From positions 620,001 through 684,000 of the forward strand of contig CAWGAF010000001.1 of assembly GCA_963820495.1 (NCBI GenBank): a stretch of 64,000 bases of DNA, written 5' to 3'. Below, in pieces: positions 1 to 8,956 of the stretch; within the stretch, counting starts at the first letter, position 1; the number at the start of each line of letters is the position of its first letter. This stretch comes from JBBIPA01 sp963820495 (lineage in GTDB: Bacteria > Chloroflexota > Dehalococcoidia > GIF9 > UBA5629). A program made the translations under genes and the position numbers. The notes beneath the pieces are model-generated. The model did not search any database. It worked only from the letters and a program-made list of their open reading frames with translations, and had not been told where the DNA came from.

Positions 1-399
1 TGCCGTGAATTTGGTAAAATCATGGTTGCTAATAAGAAGGGCAAAGTTATCAACATGTCCTCGGTAAGAGGAGTCAGGGCTACACTCTGGGGAGGTAATG
101 AAGGATATTGTGCCACCAAAGGTGCCGTGGACATGATTACCAGAACCTTGGCCGCTGAGTGGGCGCAATTCAATATCAATGTAAACGCTATTGGGCCTTC
201 GTTGATACGTACTCCGCTTGCGGAAAGGAGCTTGAAGGACCCTGAGCGCATGGCAAGATACATGGCTAATGTCCCTATGAAGCGAGTGGGTGAACCAGCA
301 GACCTGATAGGAGCTTGTATTTTCCTGGCTTCATCTGCTTCGGACTTCGTTACTGGCCAAATTCTTTATCTTGATGGCGGGCTTACCGCTATCGGATAA
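1..399 (+). CDS. Short-chain dehydrogenase/reductase, 5' end outside window
   Basis: C-terminal about 130 residues of an SDR-family NAD(P)-dependent oxidoreductase. The reading frame is open to base 1, so the gene starts upstream of the window and the Rossmann GxxxGxG motif is not visible. Visible are the catalytic Ser region (INMSS), the YxxxK pair (GYCATKGAVD), the N-x-I-G-P-S-x-I-x-T-P loop after the active site, and the C-terminal LDGG motif typical of FabG-like reductases. Downstream on the same strand are a cupin and a 3-hydroxyacyl-CoA dehydrogenase. The substrate cannot be told; a 3-oxoacyl or hydroxyacyl reductase role is an inference from the neighbours. Confidence 0.9.
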   Translation, partial: CREFGKIMVANKKGKVINMSSVRGVRATLWGGNEGYCATKGAVDMITRTLAAEWAQFNINVNAIGPSLIRTPLAERSLKDPERMARYMANVPMKRVGEPADLIGACIFLASSASDFVTGQILYLDGGLTAIG

Positions 400-485
400 A
401 ATTCTGTAGTTACGTATCTGAAAAGTGGCGGAGCCCTCCATCTCACTCTACCAGGAGTGCACCATCTTGTAAGGTAAACCCTGTC

Positions 486-515
486 CCACTCTCTCCTTTA
501 AAAAGGAGAGAGTGG
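486..515. terminator. 14-bp perfect hairpin between SDR and cupin genes
   Basis: A perfect 14-bp inverted repeat (CCACTCTCTCCTTT and its complement, loop AA) followed by TTTAG. It may end SDR transcription. Its wording (ccctgtcccactctctcc) also matches the family-B dispersed repeats common after 21 kb, so this may be a lone family-B copy in the left part of the window. Confidence 0.5.
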
Positions 516-572
516 TTTAGAGGTAGCGGTTGACAACTAATAATCTATATTACATGAAAGGCTGGTGTAACT

Positions 573-908
573 ATGAAAGTAATCAAAGGCAGCGAAGGTG
601 AGAAATATGATGCCAAGCAGCATTTTGGCTGTTGGACTGCCTATAAGCTGCAAGCGGGGAAAGACACCAAGAGATTGAATGTTAGTACTACTCACTTCCT
701 CCCCGAAGGTGGTGCTGAGATGTCCTCCTCCCCAAGGGAGAGGGTATATATTTTGCTCAGCGGAGCCATGAAGGTAACTGGCAAAAACGAGGAGCATTTT
801 TTGGAACCCGGAGACATGATTTATATCGCTCCCGGTGAAGAACGCGCAGTCCAGGTAATTGGGAATGAGCCTGCTACCACTCTGGTGATTGTAGCTACTG
901 TTGAATAA
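573..908 (+). CDS. Small cupin-domain protein
   Basis: A 111-residue single-domain protein with a cupin pattern: an RVYILLSGAMKVT strand pair followed by EPGDMIYIAPGEERAVQVIGNEPATTLVIV, the usual G-D-x-x-x-x-P-G-x-x-H/R layout of cupin motif 2. The first motif lacks the classical HxH metal ligands, having RERVYIL instead, so metal binding is doubtful. It lies between an SDR and a 3-hydroxyacyl-CoA dehydrogenase on the same strand (42-bp gap to the latter), suggesting co-transcription. The substrate is unknown; a small-molecule binding or isomerase role in the neighbouring acyl-CoA pathway is possible. The opposite-strand frame here is a shadow. Confidence 0.8.
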   Translation: MKVIKGSEGEKYDAKQHFGCWTAYKLQAGKDTKRLNVSTTHFLPEGGAEMSSSPRERVYILLSGAMKVTGKNEEHFLEPGDMIYIAPGEERAVQVIGNEPATTLVIVATVE

Positions 909-950
909 CACCGTCAATAACTATAAACAAAAAACGAGGAACTTAATAAT

Positions 951-1895
951 ATGGATGTAAAAGACGTTAAGAAGATATTTGTGGTTGGGGCAGGAACCAT
1001 GGGAAGTGGTTTAGCCCAGGTATATGCTCAGGCAGGTTACAATGTTACGCTGTACTCCCGCACTCAGCAAACTCTGGATAAGGCAATAGAGTTGACCAAA
1101 TCCAGCCTTCAAACAATGGCTCAAGAAGGTTTGATAGATAACAAGAAGATACCGACGATACTAGGTCGGATAAAAATTACCACGTCCCTGGAGGAAGGAG
1201 CTAAAGATACAGATATAGCCCAAGAGACCATCATAGATAATGTCGAGGAAAAGAAGAAAATCTTTAAACAACTAGATGAGCTTTGCCCGCAAAAGACCAT
1301 AATAGCCAGCAATACCTCGTTTCTGAACATATTTGATTTTGCCGAGACTTCCCGTCCCGATAAGGTGCTTATTGCTCACTGGTACATGCCACCGCAGCTA
1401 ATACCCTTTGTGGACGTGGTAAAAGGTCCCAAAACATCAGATGCCAGTTTACAATTAGTGGTTGACCTGTTGAGAAATATGGGCAAGAAGCCTGCCATAA
1501 TGCAGAAATTCATCCCCGGCTACATCATCAACCGCCTTCAGATGGCATTAAACAGAGAAATTTATTATCTACTTGATAATGACTATATGACCCCCAGGGA
1601 GATTGATGAAGCTGCCAGATGGGGATTGGCGCTGCGTATGTTAATTTTAGGCTTATTGCAACGGATGGACTATGGCGGCATCGATATGACCATCAAGAAT
1701 TTGAATAATCCCAACACTCAGCCTGTACCTATTGATTACAAGCCAAAAAAGTTGCTAGAACTATATGAGCAAGGCCACCTGGGAGTTAAAACTGGAAAAG
1801 GCTGGTACGATTACTCGGGCAAAACACAGGCCGAGTGTAACCACGAAAGAGACGTCGGCTTAATAAGGTTACTGAAGTGCTTTAAACTTAAGTAA
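951..1895 (+). CDS. 3-hydroxyacyl-CoA dehydrogenase
   Basis: 314 residues, full length for the single-function HBDH/PaaH family. The N-terminal Rossmann fold shows GAGTMGSGLAQVYAQAGY at about residues 13-30. The middle holds the ASNTS segment carrying a conserved Ser/Asn. The expected catalytic H-x-x-x-P region reads AHWYMPPQLIPFVDVV. The C-terminal dimerisation domain has PGYIINRLQMALNREIYYLL and ends with the HLGVKTGKGWYDY motif. It oxidises 3-hydroxyacyl-CoA to 3-oxoacyl-CoA with NAD+. The nearby thiolase and enoyl-CoA hydratase make it part of a beta-oxidation-like set. It ends at a strong terminator facing the convergent thiolase gene. Confidence 0.93.
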   Translation: MDVKDVKKIFVVGAGTMGSGLAQVYAQAGYNVTLYSRTQQTLDKAIELTKSSLQTMAQEGLIDNKKIPTILGRIKITTSLEEGAKDTDIAQETIIDNVEEKKKIFKQLDELCPQKTIIASNTSFLNIFDFAETSRPDKVLIAHWYMPPQLIPFVDVVKGPKTSDASLQLVVDLLRNMGKKPAIMQKFIPGYIINRLQMALNREIYYLLDNDYMTPREIDEAARWGLALRMLILGLLQRMDYGGIDMTIKNLNNPNTQPVPIDYKPKKLLELYEQGHLGVKTGKGWYDYSGKTQAECNHERDVGLIRLLKCFKLK

Positions 1896-1923
1896 AAGAT
1901 TTTTCTGGTTTGTTTTTTTATTT

Positions 1924-1957
1924 GAGAGCCACCTGCTCGCAGGTGGCTCTCCTTTTT
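1924..1957 (+). terminator. Rho-independent terminator between convergent genes
   Basis: A 12-bp perfect stem (GAGAGCCACCTG / CAGGTGGCTCTC, loop CTCG) followed by CTTTTT. It lies 28 bases after the 3-hydroxyacyl-CoA dehydrogenase stop and before the end of the convergent thiolase gene. Confidence 0.9.
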
Positions 1958-1980
1958 GCAATTACGAAGAAGAGGGCAGA

Positions 1981-3168
1981 TTATACCTTTAGTATCACAG
2001 CTGCATTATTGCCCGCTGCCCCATAAACTTCAGACATACCTACTTTGGCTCCTTCAACCTGTCTAGCCTTACACAGACCTCTCAACTGTAAGACCATTTC
2101 ATATACCTGGGCAAATCCTTGAGCCATTGTAGCCTCGCCAAAACTTGAAAAGCCACCGCTGGGACAGACAGGAATTTTACCCCCAATCATAGTTTCTCCA
2201 CTTTCAAGCAAATGGTGAGATTCCCCTTCTTTGCAAAAGCCCATAGTTTCCACATACTGTAAATAGTGCCAGGCACTATTATCCGGGACCTCCACGAAAT
2301 CAACATCCTTTGGTCCCAGTCCAGCTTGCTCATAGGCTCTTTGAGCTGCCACGGCACTTTCGCTGATTATAGGCACTCCTGGCTTGGGGGTAAAACCAAC
2401 CACTGGAATACGTGTTGTGGGATCACCATAAAGTGGGCTACCTATTGATGAAGCTGCAATTGTGATCGGTTTAGTAGTATATTTCTTGGCCGCTTTCATA
2501 CTACAGAGCACTACAGCACCAGCGCCATCACTGGTAGCACATATCTCCAGAAGCCTCAACGGGTCTGTTACCATCGGTGAATTTAAAACTTCTTCCATAG
2601 AAAATTCTTTACGATACCTGGCTTTGGGATTTAAGGCGCCATGTTTACTAACCGCAACTTTCACCTTAGCCAGGTGTTCATCGGTCACTCCATACTTAAC
2701 CATTCTCTTGCGACATTCGAGTGCCCAATAAATTGGATTGGGCAACCCCATATGCCAACGGATAGTGTCATTGGATGGGACCGGCTCTTCATGATAGACC
2801 GGAAGAAACGGGAAAAAACCTTTGGCAGATTTATCGGCGCCAACTGCCAGAACGATATCAGCAGACCCAGAGGCGATTGCATTGCTCGCCATATTCATGA
2901 CAGTGCCGGCCGTGGCACAGGCATTATTGATGTTGATGATAGGCACACCGGTCTCTCCCATAACCTCAACAAAGTAGTTTCCAGAATAAATGCCTTTGCG
3001 TCCACCCCATAGCTGAGAGCCAGAGATAACAGTCTGAACATCTGTCCACTCAATGCCAGCGTCGCTGAGCGCTTCTCTGGCTGCTTCTACTACCATCTGT
3101 GTCCAGGGTTTTTCGGGGAACTTACCCCAAGCATGCAATCCAACTCCTATAATCGCAATATCTTTCAT
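1981..3168 (-). CDS. SCP2/lipid-transfer-type thiolase
   Basis: About 395 residues of the thiolase superfamily, non-decarboxylating SCP2-like branch. The nucleophilic Cys is in ININNACATAGTVMNMA, and the C-terminal active-site region is CPSGGFSSFGEATMAQGFAQVYE. The typical bacterial thiolase motif NVNGGAIALGHP is absent and is replaced by NPxGG-like GGKIPVCPSGG, as in lipid-transfer thiolases that work with DUF35 partners. I chose the ATG at 3168 because GGGAG lies 8 bases upstream; a GTG three codons earlier is possible. The DUF35 gene is directly upstream, as is common for such complexes. It probably cleaves or forms a C-C bond on a 3-oxoacyl-CoA; the exact substrate is unknown. Confidence 0.87.
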   Translation of the reverse strand: MKDIAIIGVGLHAWGKFPEKPWTQMVVEAAREALSDAGIEWTDVQTVISGSQLWGGRKGIYSGNYFVEVMGETGVPIININNACATAGTVMNMASNAIASGSADIVLAVGADKSAKGFFPFLPVYHEEPVPSNDTIRWHMGLPNPIYWALECRKRMVKYGVTDEHLAKVKVAVSKHGALNPKARYRKEFSMEEVLNSPMVTDPLRLLEICATSDGAGAVVLCSMKAAKKYTTKPITIAASSIGSPLYGDPTTRIPVVGFTPKPGVPIISESAVAAQRAYEQAGLGPKDVDFVEVPDNSAWHYLQYVETMGFCKEGESHHLLESGETMIGGKIPVCPSGGFSSFGEATMAQGFAQVYEMVLQLRGLCKARQVEGAKVGMSEVYGAAGNNAAVILKV

Positions 3169-3209
3169 TGTTGTCACTCCCTTATCATAAATTATTAATC
3201 GTGAGCAAA

Positions 3210-3635
3210 CTAAACTCGCTTAAACTTCCATCCAATCACCTGTTCGTTAGCTTTATTGGTATAAATAACACCTATAACCATTTCCACATCCATGCCAATT
3301 TTCACATCCTTTGGGTCACAGCCTTCCATCATTGCTATTAGATGAATGCCCTCGGGTAGTTTTACTTCTACCACTGGTATCGGCTGATAATTTTCAGGCG
3401 CTATAAAAGGTGGGGGTGGGGGGTAATTCATCACAGTGTAACCGGCTACCGTGCCTTTCCGACTAAGTATAACTTCCTCTACTTCCTTCTTCTTGCATTT
3501 TGGATTATGGCAGGTGAAACTTTTGGGAAAGAAGTAGTCCCCGCAAGATTTGCAATGAGTAGCCATTAGATTTGGTTTGCCATCCGATACGGTAAATAAT
3601 CCTGTGCCTATTGGTATTTGTTTAACTTCTGTCAC
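3210..3635 (-). CDS. DUF35 OB-fold acyl-CoA-associated protein with zinc ribbon
   Basis: 141 residues. The N-terminal rubredoxin-like zinc ribbon has Cys pairs CKSCG and CHNPKCKKK. It is followed by an OB-fold with the common segment GTVAGYTVMNYPPPPPFIAPENYQPIPVV. This is the DUF35 (YhhN-like ChsH2/HMG-synthase-partner) architecture. Family members form complexes with SCP2-type thiolases and help bind or pass acyl-CoA, and the thiolase gene follows 40 bases downstream. The start is GTG with AAAGGAGG about 6 bases upstream. The pairing makes the functional link strong; substrate unknown. Confidence 0.88.
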   Translation of the reverse strand: MTEVKQIPIGTGLFTVSDGKPNLMATHCKSCGDYFFPKSFTCHNPKCKKKEVEEVILSRKGTVAGYTVMNYPPPPPFIAPENYQPIPVVEVKLPEGIHLIAMMEGCDPKDVKIGMDVEMVIGVIYTNKANEQVIGWKFKRV

Positions 3636-3941
3636 CAGAACCTCCTTTTACATTATGCTTATTGAGTTTGGTTGCCTTCGCTAGGTATTGCCTGGGTTAT
3701 GCAGCTTAGCTGGGTGGGAAGCTCATACAGGCTGATTGTCTATCCTCAAAGCGCCTAAAATCATAGCACAGAATACGACACCACTTCAACACTTTGTACA
3801 CCTCGTTACTGTACCAAACAAGTTGATAAGTGATTATCGACATGTATAATCTTGGCAGAGCATCAAACAAAGTACTCTGAAAACAAATACACCATGAAGT
3901 ATAAAATTTCATGGCGTATTTATCATAATATAAGAATTCCT
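3636..3941. other. Intergenic stretch without a supported gene
   Basis: 306 bases between the DUF35 gene and the CoA-transferase gene, both on the minus strand. A 68-codon minus-strand frame (3706-3912) has no ribosome binding site and no recognisable motif, so I do not call it. No terminator-like stem with a T run was found. Confidence 0.5.
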
Positions 3942-5150
3942 CTACGCGATCACTTGCTCTTTTCTTAGCTGGGAGATCTTCTGGGAGCTATAGCCCAGGC
4001 TCAAAAGAACCTCCTCAGTATGCTGGCCTAACAGAGGTGCTGGGGACCTGACCTTAGCTGGGTTCTGGCAGAACTTAATCGGCATATTTATTACCTTTAT
4101 TCGACCAATATCGGGCTGTTCGACCTCAGCAAAAAAGTCGTTGGCCAGGGCTTGAGGGTCAGTAGCAACATCGAGAGGAGACAGAATCGGGCCGTACATA
4201 AGATTGTTTTCTCTAAGACGCTTCTCCCAATCTGCGTAAGTTCTGGAAAGAAAGACCTCTTCCAGCATAGGAGTCAACTCCTCGCGATGCTGCTGCCGTG
4301 ACGCAGTCGTGGTGAATCTGGGGTCTTCTACCAGTTCTGGCCTGTCTATGGCACGACAAAAAGCTGTCCAGAAAGCTCTACCAGTAGGATCCGAGGCAAC
4401 GGCATACCGATCTGCTGCTGTCAGTTGCAGCCATTTATCATCCTTGGTTCTGTAGGTATCATAGAATGGGTTATCCCCTTTGGTGCCTGTTCTGCGCAAT
4501 GGCACGCCGACTAGAGCATCCATTATATCAGCACCTACCATCCAGACGCCGGCATGATACAGATTAAATTCTACCTTCTGACCTTTGCCCGTCTTTTCTC
4601 TATGTAACAGAGCAGCCGCAATACCGCCAAAAATTTGTAGCGAAGAAACTCTATCAATTATACCTGGACGCGACACAGGAGGAGGCACCCCCGGTACAGT
4701 CAGCATATACTGTATGCCAGAGCGAGCCCACCCCGCCGCAAAATCATAACCAGGCATATCTTTATCCGGCCCCACCATCCCATAAGCAGAAACTATTCCA
4801 TAAATTATTTTGGGATTAATCTGACTTAGGGTTTCGTAATCCATTTTGAGCTTCTCGAGCGAACCTTCCTGATAATTAGTCAGAAAAATGTCGAACTCCC
4901 GAACTAGTTTATAAACAATTTCTTTACCTGCTTCCTGTTTCAGGTCTACTGCTATGCCTTTCTTGCTTCTATTGTGCAGGTAGAATCCCGGGTTCATTTC
5001 TGTCCCTCGAAACACTCGTGATCGGTCACCCGTGAGCGGCTCTATTTTAATCACCTCCGCCCCACAATCACCCATCATAGCGGAAGCCGTTGGAATAGCC
5101 ACAACATGCCCCATCTCAACTACTTTTATACCTTCAAGTATATCTGCCAT
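3942..5150 (-). CDS. Class III CoA-transferase (CaiB/BaiF family)
   Basis: 402 residues, normal length for family III. The N-terminus shows LEGIKVVEMGHVVAIPTASAMMGDCGAEVIKIEP, the typical start with the CoA-binding G-A-[DE]-V-I-K-[IV]-E motif. The family's catalytic Asp lies in MPGYDFAAGWARSG at about residue 139. The later GDNPFYDTYRTKDDKWLQL and LGQHTEEVLLSLGYS segments are also characteristic. It moves CoA between an acyl-CoA and a free acid. It is divergent from the enoyl-CoA hydratase gene (249-bp shared upstream region), suggesting joint control. Together they could activate and hydrate an unsaturated acid, as in carnitine- or bile-acid-type pathways; the substrate is not predictable. 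Confidence 0.92.
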   Translation of the reverse strand: MADILEGIKVVEMGHVVAIPTASAMMGDCGAEVIKIEPLTGDRSRVFRGTEMNPGFYLHNRSKKGIAVDLKQEAGKEIVYKLVREFDIFLTNYQEGSLEKLKMDYETLSQINPKIIYGIVSAYGMVGPDKDMPGYDFAAGWARSGIQYMLTVPGVPPPVSRPGIIDRVSSLQIFGGIAAALLHREKTGKGQKVEFNLYHAGVWMVGADIMDALVGVPLRRTGTKGDNPFYDTYRTKDDKWLQLTAADRYAVASDPTGRAFWTAFCRAIDRPELVEDPRFTTTASRQQHREELTPMLEEVFLSRTYADWEKRLRENNLMYGPILSPLDVATDPQALANDFFAEVEQPDIGRIKVINMPIKFCQNPAKVRSPAPLLGQHTEEVLLSLGYSSQKISQLRKEQVIA

Positions 5151-5399
5151 ATCTTACCTCCATACTTGTTTACTATACTATTTGTGAGGCTTATCTTGAT
5201 GACGTGGTTACATGCAGAAGCCGATTAGTTTCCCGCCGATTATTCTACAACACTACGCCGTTATTCTCAAGTGAATTGACGATATTGGAATGGTGGTGCT
5301 AGAATACTTGCCACCGATATTAGAAAACATCAGCGTAATTGTGATCAAAATATAAATCCGTAGCTCATCAGAGACAAAACAAAACAGGAGGAGAAACTT

Positions 5400-6185
5400 A
5401 TGAGTAATGAATATAAGTCGATTATTTATGAGAAGAAAAACAACGTGGCCTGGATCACTTTAAACCGACCAGAAGTATTAAATGCCCAAAGTGATGACCT
5501 CCGTGCTGAGGTGGTTCAAGCTCTAGACCGTGCCGGGGAAGATGACGATATATACATAATCGTAATTACTGGAGCTGGCGATAAAGCATTTAGTGCCGGT
5601 GCTGATATAAGCCAGTTCCCGATGAAATTCCCTGCTGACCTGGTAAAAACCAAGGGCAGAAGACGCCCATATGAACTGATACGTGAAATGCCCAAGCCGG
5701 TCATAGCTGCAGTAAATGGTTTAGCTTTAGGTGGAGGGTGCGAGTTAGCTCTGGCTTGCGATATAATAATCGCCTCGGAAAACGCCCAATTTGGACAACC
5801 TGAGATCAGAGTTGGAGTTATACCAGGATGCGGAGGATCGCAAATATTGCCCCGCCTGATTGGAGAAAAAAGAGCCAAAGAACTCATATTTAGTGGACGT
5901 TTTATCTCAGCCGAAGAAGCCCTTAAGCTGGGTATTATTAATAAGGTTGTTCCACTGGATAAACTCATAGAATCTACTGAGAGCCTCATTAAAGATTTTC
6001 TTAGAAACAGCCCCGCGATATTGAAGTTAGCTAAAATTGCAGTAAACAAATCTTTAGAAACGCCACTATCCGTTGGGATGAGTTATGAGCGTGATCTTTA
6101 TGCCATTTGCTTTGGTACCGAGGACCAGAAAGAAGGCGCCAAAGCATTCTTGGAAAAAAGAAAGCCATCTTATAAGGGCAAATAA
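5400..6185 (+). CDS. Enoyl-CoA hydratase/isomerase family protein
   Basis: 261 residues, full crotonase length. The first oxyanion-hole segment is AFSAGADISQF and the second is ALGGGCELALACDIIIASENAQFGQPE. The catalytic Glu positions appear as the E of GGGCELALACD and the E of GQPEIRVGVIPGCGGSQ. The GVIPGCGG motif is typical of true hydratases. It adds water to 2-enoyl-CoA. A strong AGGAGGAG site lies about 7 bases before the ATG. It is divergent from the CoA-transferase gene and convergent with AOR1, whose stop is only 16 bases away. It likely works with the 3-hydroxyacyl-CoA dehydrogenase and thiolase nearby. Confidence 0.93.
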   Translation: MSNEYKSIIYEKKNNVAWITLNRPEVLNAQSDDLRAEVVQALDRAGEDDDIYIIVITGAGDKAFSAGADISQFPMKFPADLVKTKGRRRPYELIREMPKPVIAAVNGLALGGGCELALACDIIIASENAQFGQPEIRVGVIPGCGGSQILPRLIGEKRAKELIFSGRFISAEEALKLGIINKVVPLDKLIESTESLIKDFLRNSPAILKLAKIAVNKSLETPLSVGMSYERDLYAICFGTEDQKEGAKAFLEKRKPSYKGK

Positions 6186-6201
6186 ATATAATTGCTATAA
6201 G

Positions 6202-8076
6202 TTACCCAACCAGCTTATCCAGACCCACATCGGCTAAAGTATTTTTGCTGGGTTTACCTGTCTTAATATCCCAGCCCATGGTGTCAAAAAAGCTCTTCTT
6301 TAAAGTATCATAGTCAATCACAGCTCCAGTGGCTGGCCCAACCTTTTGTGGTACGGTAACCCTCTTAGGTAGCTTAAACTTATCTGGCGTTACACCTTCA
6401 CGCGCATTAAAGGCTTGCCTCAAGGTCATTATCCTCTTGCCTGTCTTGATGCCCTCTGCCCAGTTCATATCCCATCCCGTGACCGGTGCCAGTAATTCCA
6501 CTACGGGGACAGCAAAGAATATGGTATATATAGCACATAGGCCAGCGGAACTAAGCAACTGGTAATATGCTTCACCGGTAGCATAAATGGGCCCTTTTTT
6601 ATCGAAATCGCCGTACATCTCCAGCTTAGGTGGCTGCAGCACAGGGTCGGAGCCTAGAGGAATACCAGACTCCAGCAAGCCAGTTCCCTGGCTATTCATA
6701 TGACAGGCAGGCTGAGCATCAGCGATGATGCTGGTACCCAGAGCAGGACCATTTCGCGGGTCATGGTAAGGTAATCGATGACCTCCCACATGCATAGCAA
6801 ACTGCTCAGAGCCTTTGCCGATACGCTCGGTGGCTTTGGCCACACCATCGGCAAGCACTGCGCCGAAGCCTTCTCGCTTGCCTATCTTTTCTGCCAGAGC
6901 AACCACCGCAGCACCGTTGCCCCACTTGAGGTCAATGCCATCAGTATCCTTCTTGGTAATCAGACCTTTCTCATAGCACTCCATAGCGAAAGCAATGACT
7001 CCACCTACTGCCATTGTATCCATACCGTATAAATTGCAGACCTCATTGGCTTTAATCACCGATTCCAAGTTATCATTCAGACACATGTTACCCAGAGCTG
7101 CCAGCGTTTCGTATTCTGGTCTGTGCATTTCGCTTTTAGTGGCAAAAGGCCCTTCTTTTACCTGGATAAGAGCACCGCACCTGAGAGGGCAGGCATGGCA
7201 CCCATAGCTGTCCAGCTTATATTTGTCCATGTTGGCGCTATCCAGATTGTTGCAGGTAGGCATTGAATCCGTACCAGTGGTGTTCCAGTTCTTGGTGGGA
7301 CTATCGCCGATAGATACCAGGAAGCTGGTGCCCCCACCTGTACCTGCTGCGGTCAGTCCTTGGTGAAATTTACTGGCTTTCAGGTTTTTGAGAAATTCTT
7401 CACGTGCTGTCTTAAGCTTTTCCGGTTTTGCTGCAGCGATTTTGGTCTTAGCCTTGTCACTTCGTACCGCCACAGCCTTCAATCGCTTGGATCCCATCAC
7501 CGCCCCCACGCCCGAGCGGGCAGCAATCCTGCCTCTCTCATTCACTATTCCCGCCATCAGAGACTTTGTTTCTCCCGCAGGACCAATGCAGGCAATCCTG
7601 GCTTGAGGCTTGCCCAATTCCTTCTGGAGGATATCATCAGTCTCATTAGTATCTTTGCCCCAGAGGTGCGAAGCGTCTTTCAGTTCGGCTTTACCATCGG
7701 AAATTAAGAGATAAACTGGTCTGGGGCTAATGCCCGTGAAGAACACTGCGTCATAGCCAGCCCATTTAAGCTCTGGCCCAAAGAACCCACCCGAATTTGC
7801 TTCAGCCCAGGCACCAGTGGTAGGAGACTTGGCAACCACGGTGTACCTGCCGCTACCAGGCGTATTAGTTGCGGTTAAGGGCCCAGTAACAAAACCCAGG
7901 ATATTATCCGGTCCCAGCGGGTCCGCTTTGGGCTTCATCCGCTCATATAGGATTCTGATTCCCAACCCATTGCCTCCTATGAAGTCACGGTAGGTTTTTT
8001 CGGGAAGTTTCTCCTCCTTTATGGTTCCTTTGGTAAGGTCAACAAACAATATTTTCCCTGCATAACAGCCTGGCAT
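6202..8076 (-). CDS. Aldehyde:ferredoxin oxidoreductase, first copy (AOR1)
   Basis: 624 residues, full length for the tungsten AOR family. The N-terminal domain contains the pterin-binding segments DFIGGNGLGIRILYE (31-45) and NSGGFFGPELKWAGYDAVFFTG (94-115). The [4Fe-4S] Cys triad is at C293, C296 and C300 (CHACPLRC), with the fourth Cys in SSAGLCAIYT near the C-terminus. AORs oxidise aldehydes to acids, passing electrons to ferredoxin, and carry a tungsto-bispterin. AAAGGAGGG precedes the ATG. A MoaD-like gene lies upstream on the same strand, fitting cofactor supply. The protein shares the fold and spacing of the second copy at 13042-14910 but differs clearly in sequence, so substrates probably differ. 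Confidence 0.94.
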   Translation of the reverse strand: MPGCYAGKILFVDLTKGTIKEEKLPEKTYRDFIGGNGLGIRILYERMKPKADPLGPDNILGFVTGPLTATNTPGSGRYTVVAKSPTTGAWAEANSGGFFGPELKWAGYDAVFFTGISPRPVYLLISDGKAELKDASHLWGKDTNETDDILQKELGKPQARIACIGPAGETKSLMAGIVNERGRIAARSGVGAVMGSKRLKAVAVRSDKAKTKIAAAKPEKLKTAREEFLKNLKASKFHQGLTAAGTGGGTSFLVSIGDSPTKNWNTTGTDSMPTCNNLDSANMDKYKLDSYGCHACPLRCGALIQVKEGPFATKSEMHRPEYETLAALGNMCLNDNLESVIKANEVCNLYGMDTMAVGGVIAFAMECYEKGLITKKDTDGIDLKWGNGAAVVALAEKIGKREGFGAVLADGVAKATERIGKGSEQFAMHVGGHRLPYHDPRNGPALGTSIIADAQPACHMNSQGTGLLESGIPLGSDPVLQPPKLEMYGDFDKKGPIYATGEAYYQLLSSAGLCAIYTIFFAVPVVELLAPVTGWDMNWAEGIKTGKRIMTLRQAFNAREGVTPDKFKLPKRVTVPQKVGPATGAVIDYDTLKKSFFDTMGWDIKTGKPSKNTLADVGLDKLVG

Positions 8077-8281
8077 AATTCCCTCCTTTGTTAGTATTTT
8101 AAGTGAGCCGATACTAAGAGGCAGCTTAAATATAGCATGAATATAATATCAGACGAGTATGGCTCAATCAATGCCTAAAATGTCCAGCCCTTAAGAAGTT
8201 ATATAGTAGCACAAAAATAGCACATAGCTAAAATGCCAGAGGCTGGAGGCGGATCAAAGATTTATAATTGCTACTGACCAT

Positions 8282-8554
8282 TTATCCACCGCCCATCAGA
8301 TAAACTATTTGAAGCTCATCCCCATTCTTAACTGGTTTAGACACGATCTCTGGGTAGAAACTCTTTTCATTTATATGAATATCAATATATATGTGCAACT
8401 TTCCACTTTTATCAACTAACCATGGCTTAGCGTCTGGGAATACTTTAATAAGTTGATCTAAACAATCGCCTACGGTATTTCCGCTTACCCCGATCGACCG
8501 CTGATTATTAGTATATTGATATAATATTGGCGGAATCTTGACTGTGATACTCAT
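8282..8554 (-). CDS. MoaD/ThiS-like sulfur-carrier protein
   Basis: 90 residues with a beta-grasp pattern: a first strand VKIPPILYQYT, the NTVGDCLDQLIKVFPDAK helix region, HIYIDIHINEKSF, then GDELQIVYLMGGG. The protein ends in Gly-Gly-Gly, fitting the C-terminal Gly-Gly of MoaD/ThiS that is adenylated and thiocarboxylated to donate sulfur, here probably for the pterin of the AOR or Mo enzymes nearby. It lies 205 bases upstream of AOR1 on the same strand. Archaeal and anaerobic AOR genes commonly have such a neighbour. No MoeB/ThiF partner is in the window. Confidence 0.82.
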   Translation of the reverse strand: MSITVKIPPILYQYTNNQRSIGVSGNTVGDCLDQLIKVFPDAKPWLVDKSGKLHIYIDIHINEKSFYPEIVSKPVKNGDELQIVYLMGGG

Positions 8555-8956
8555 TTCTAACCCTCAACTGCAAGATGCTTGCAATCCTGGCAGTTTGAAT
8601 CCCGCTGCACCTTAATTTCGCTGAAACTCATATCAAGTCCGTTATAAGCCAGTATTCTATTAGTTAATAGTTCTCCAACTCCTACAATGTACTTTAATTG
8701 CTTCTATTGACTGGATAATGTGACCCGCCCCCAAGTATCATATCACCCCACGGGCTAGTTTGTTGTTATAAACAATAAACCCCTCAGCAGCAACACAACC
8801 CCGGGAGACAGATCAATAGTAGCTAACCCTCTGGCTCCAGCCCGCAGATCCCCAGTTTTTCCACGGATCAGAGCCAGCTTAGTCAGCTATGTGTACCCAG
8901 ACCTTCTGAGCCAGGATATTAATTATTGGTAAATTCGTTTCTTTACTACTTAAAGT
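8555..8956. other. Intergenic region with a possible gene remnant
   Basis: 402 bases between the permease and the MoaD-like gene (both minus strand). A minus-strand frame at about 8755-8889 stays open for 44 codons and reads like protein (for example LALIRGKTGDLRAGARG), but it has no ATG, GTG or TTG start and no binding site. It may be a decayed fragment. A T-loop-like word near 8590 does not fold into a tRNA. I see nothing else. Confidence 0.35.

Noticed and set aside
3706..3912. 68-codon minus-strand frame in the DUF35/CoA-transferase gap
   Set aside because: No ribosome site, no motif and Cys-rich random appearance.
5516..6049. 177-codon minus-strand frame inside the enoyl-CoA hydratase gene
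   Set aside because: Shadow; Ser/Pro-rich with no domain.
8577..8640. T-loop-like word (GTTTGAATCC) suggesting a tRNA
   Set aside because: The flanks do not pair as a T stem, and no acceptor or anticodon stem can be built.
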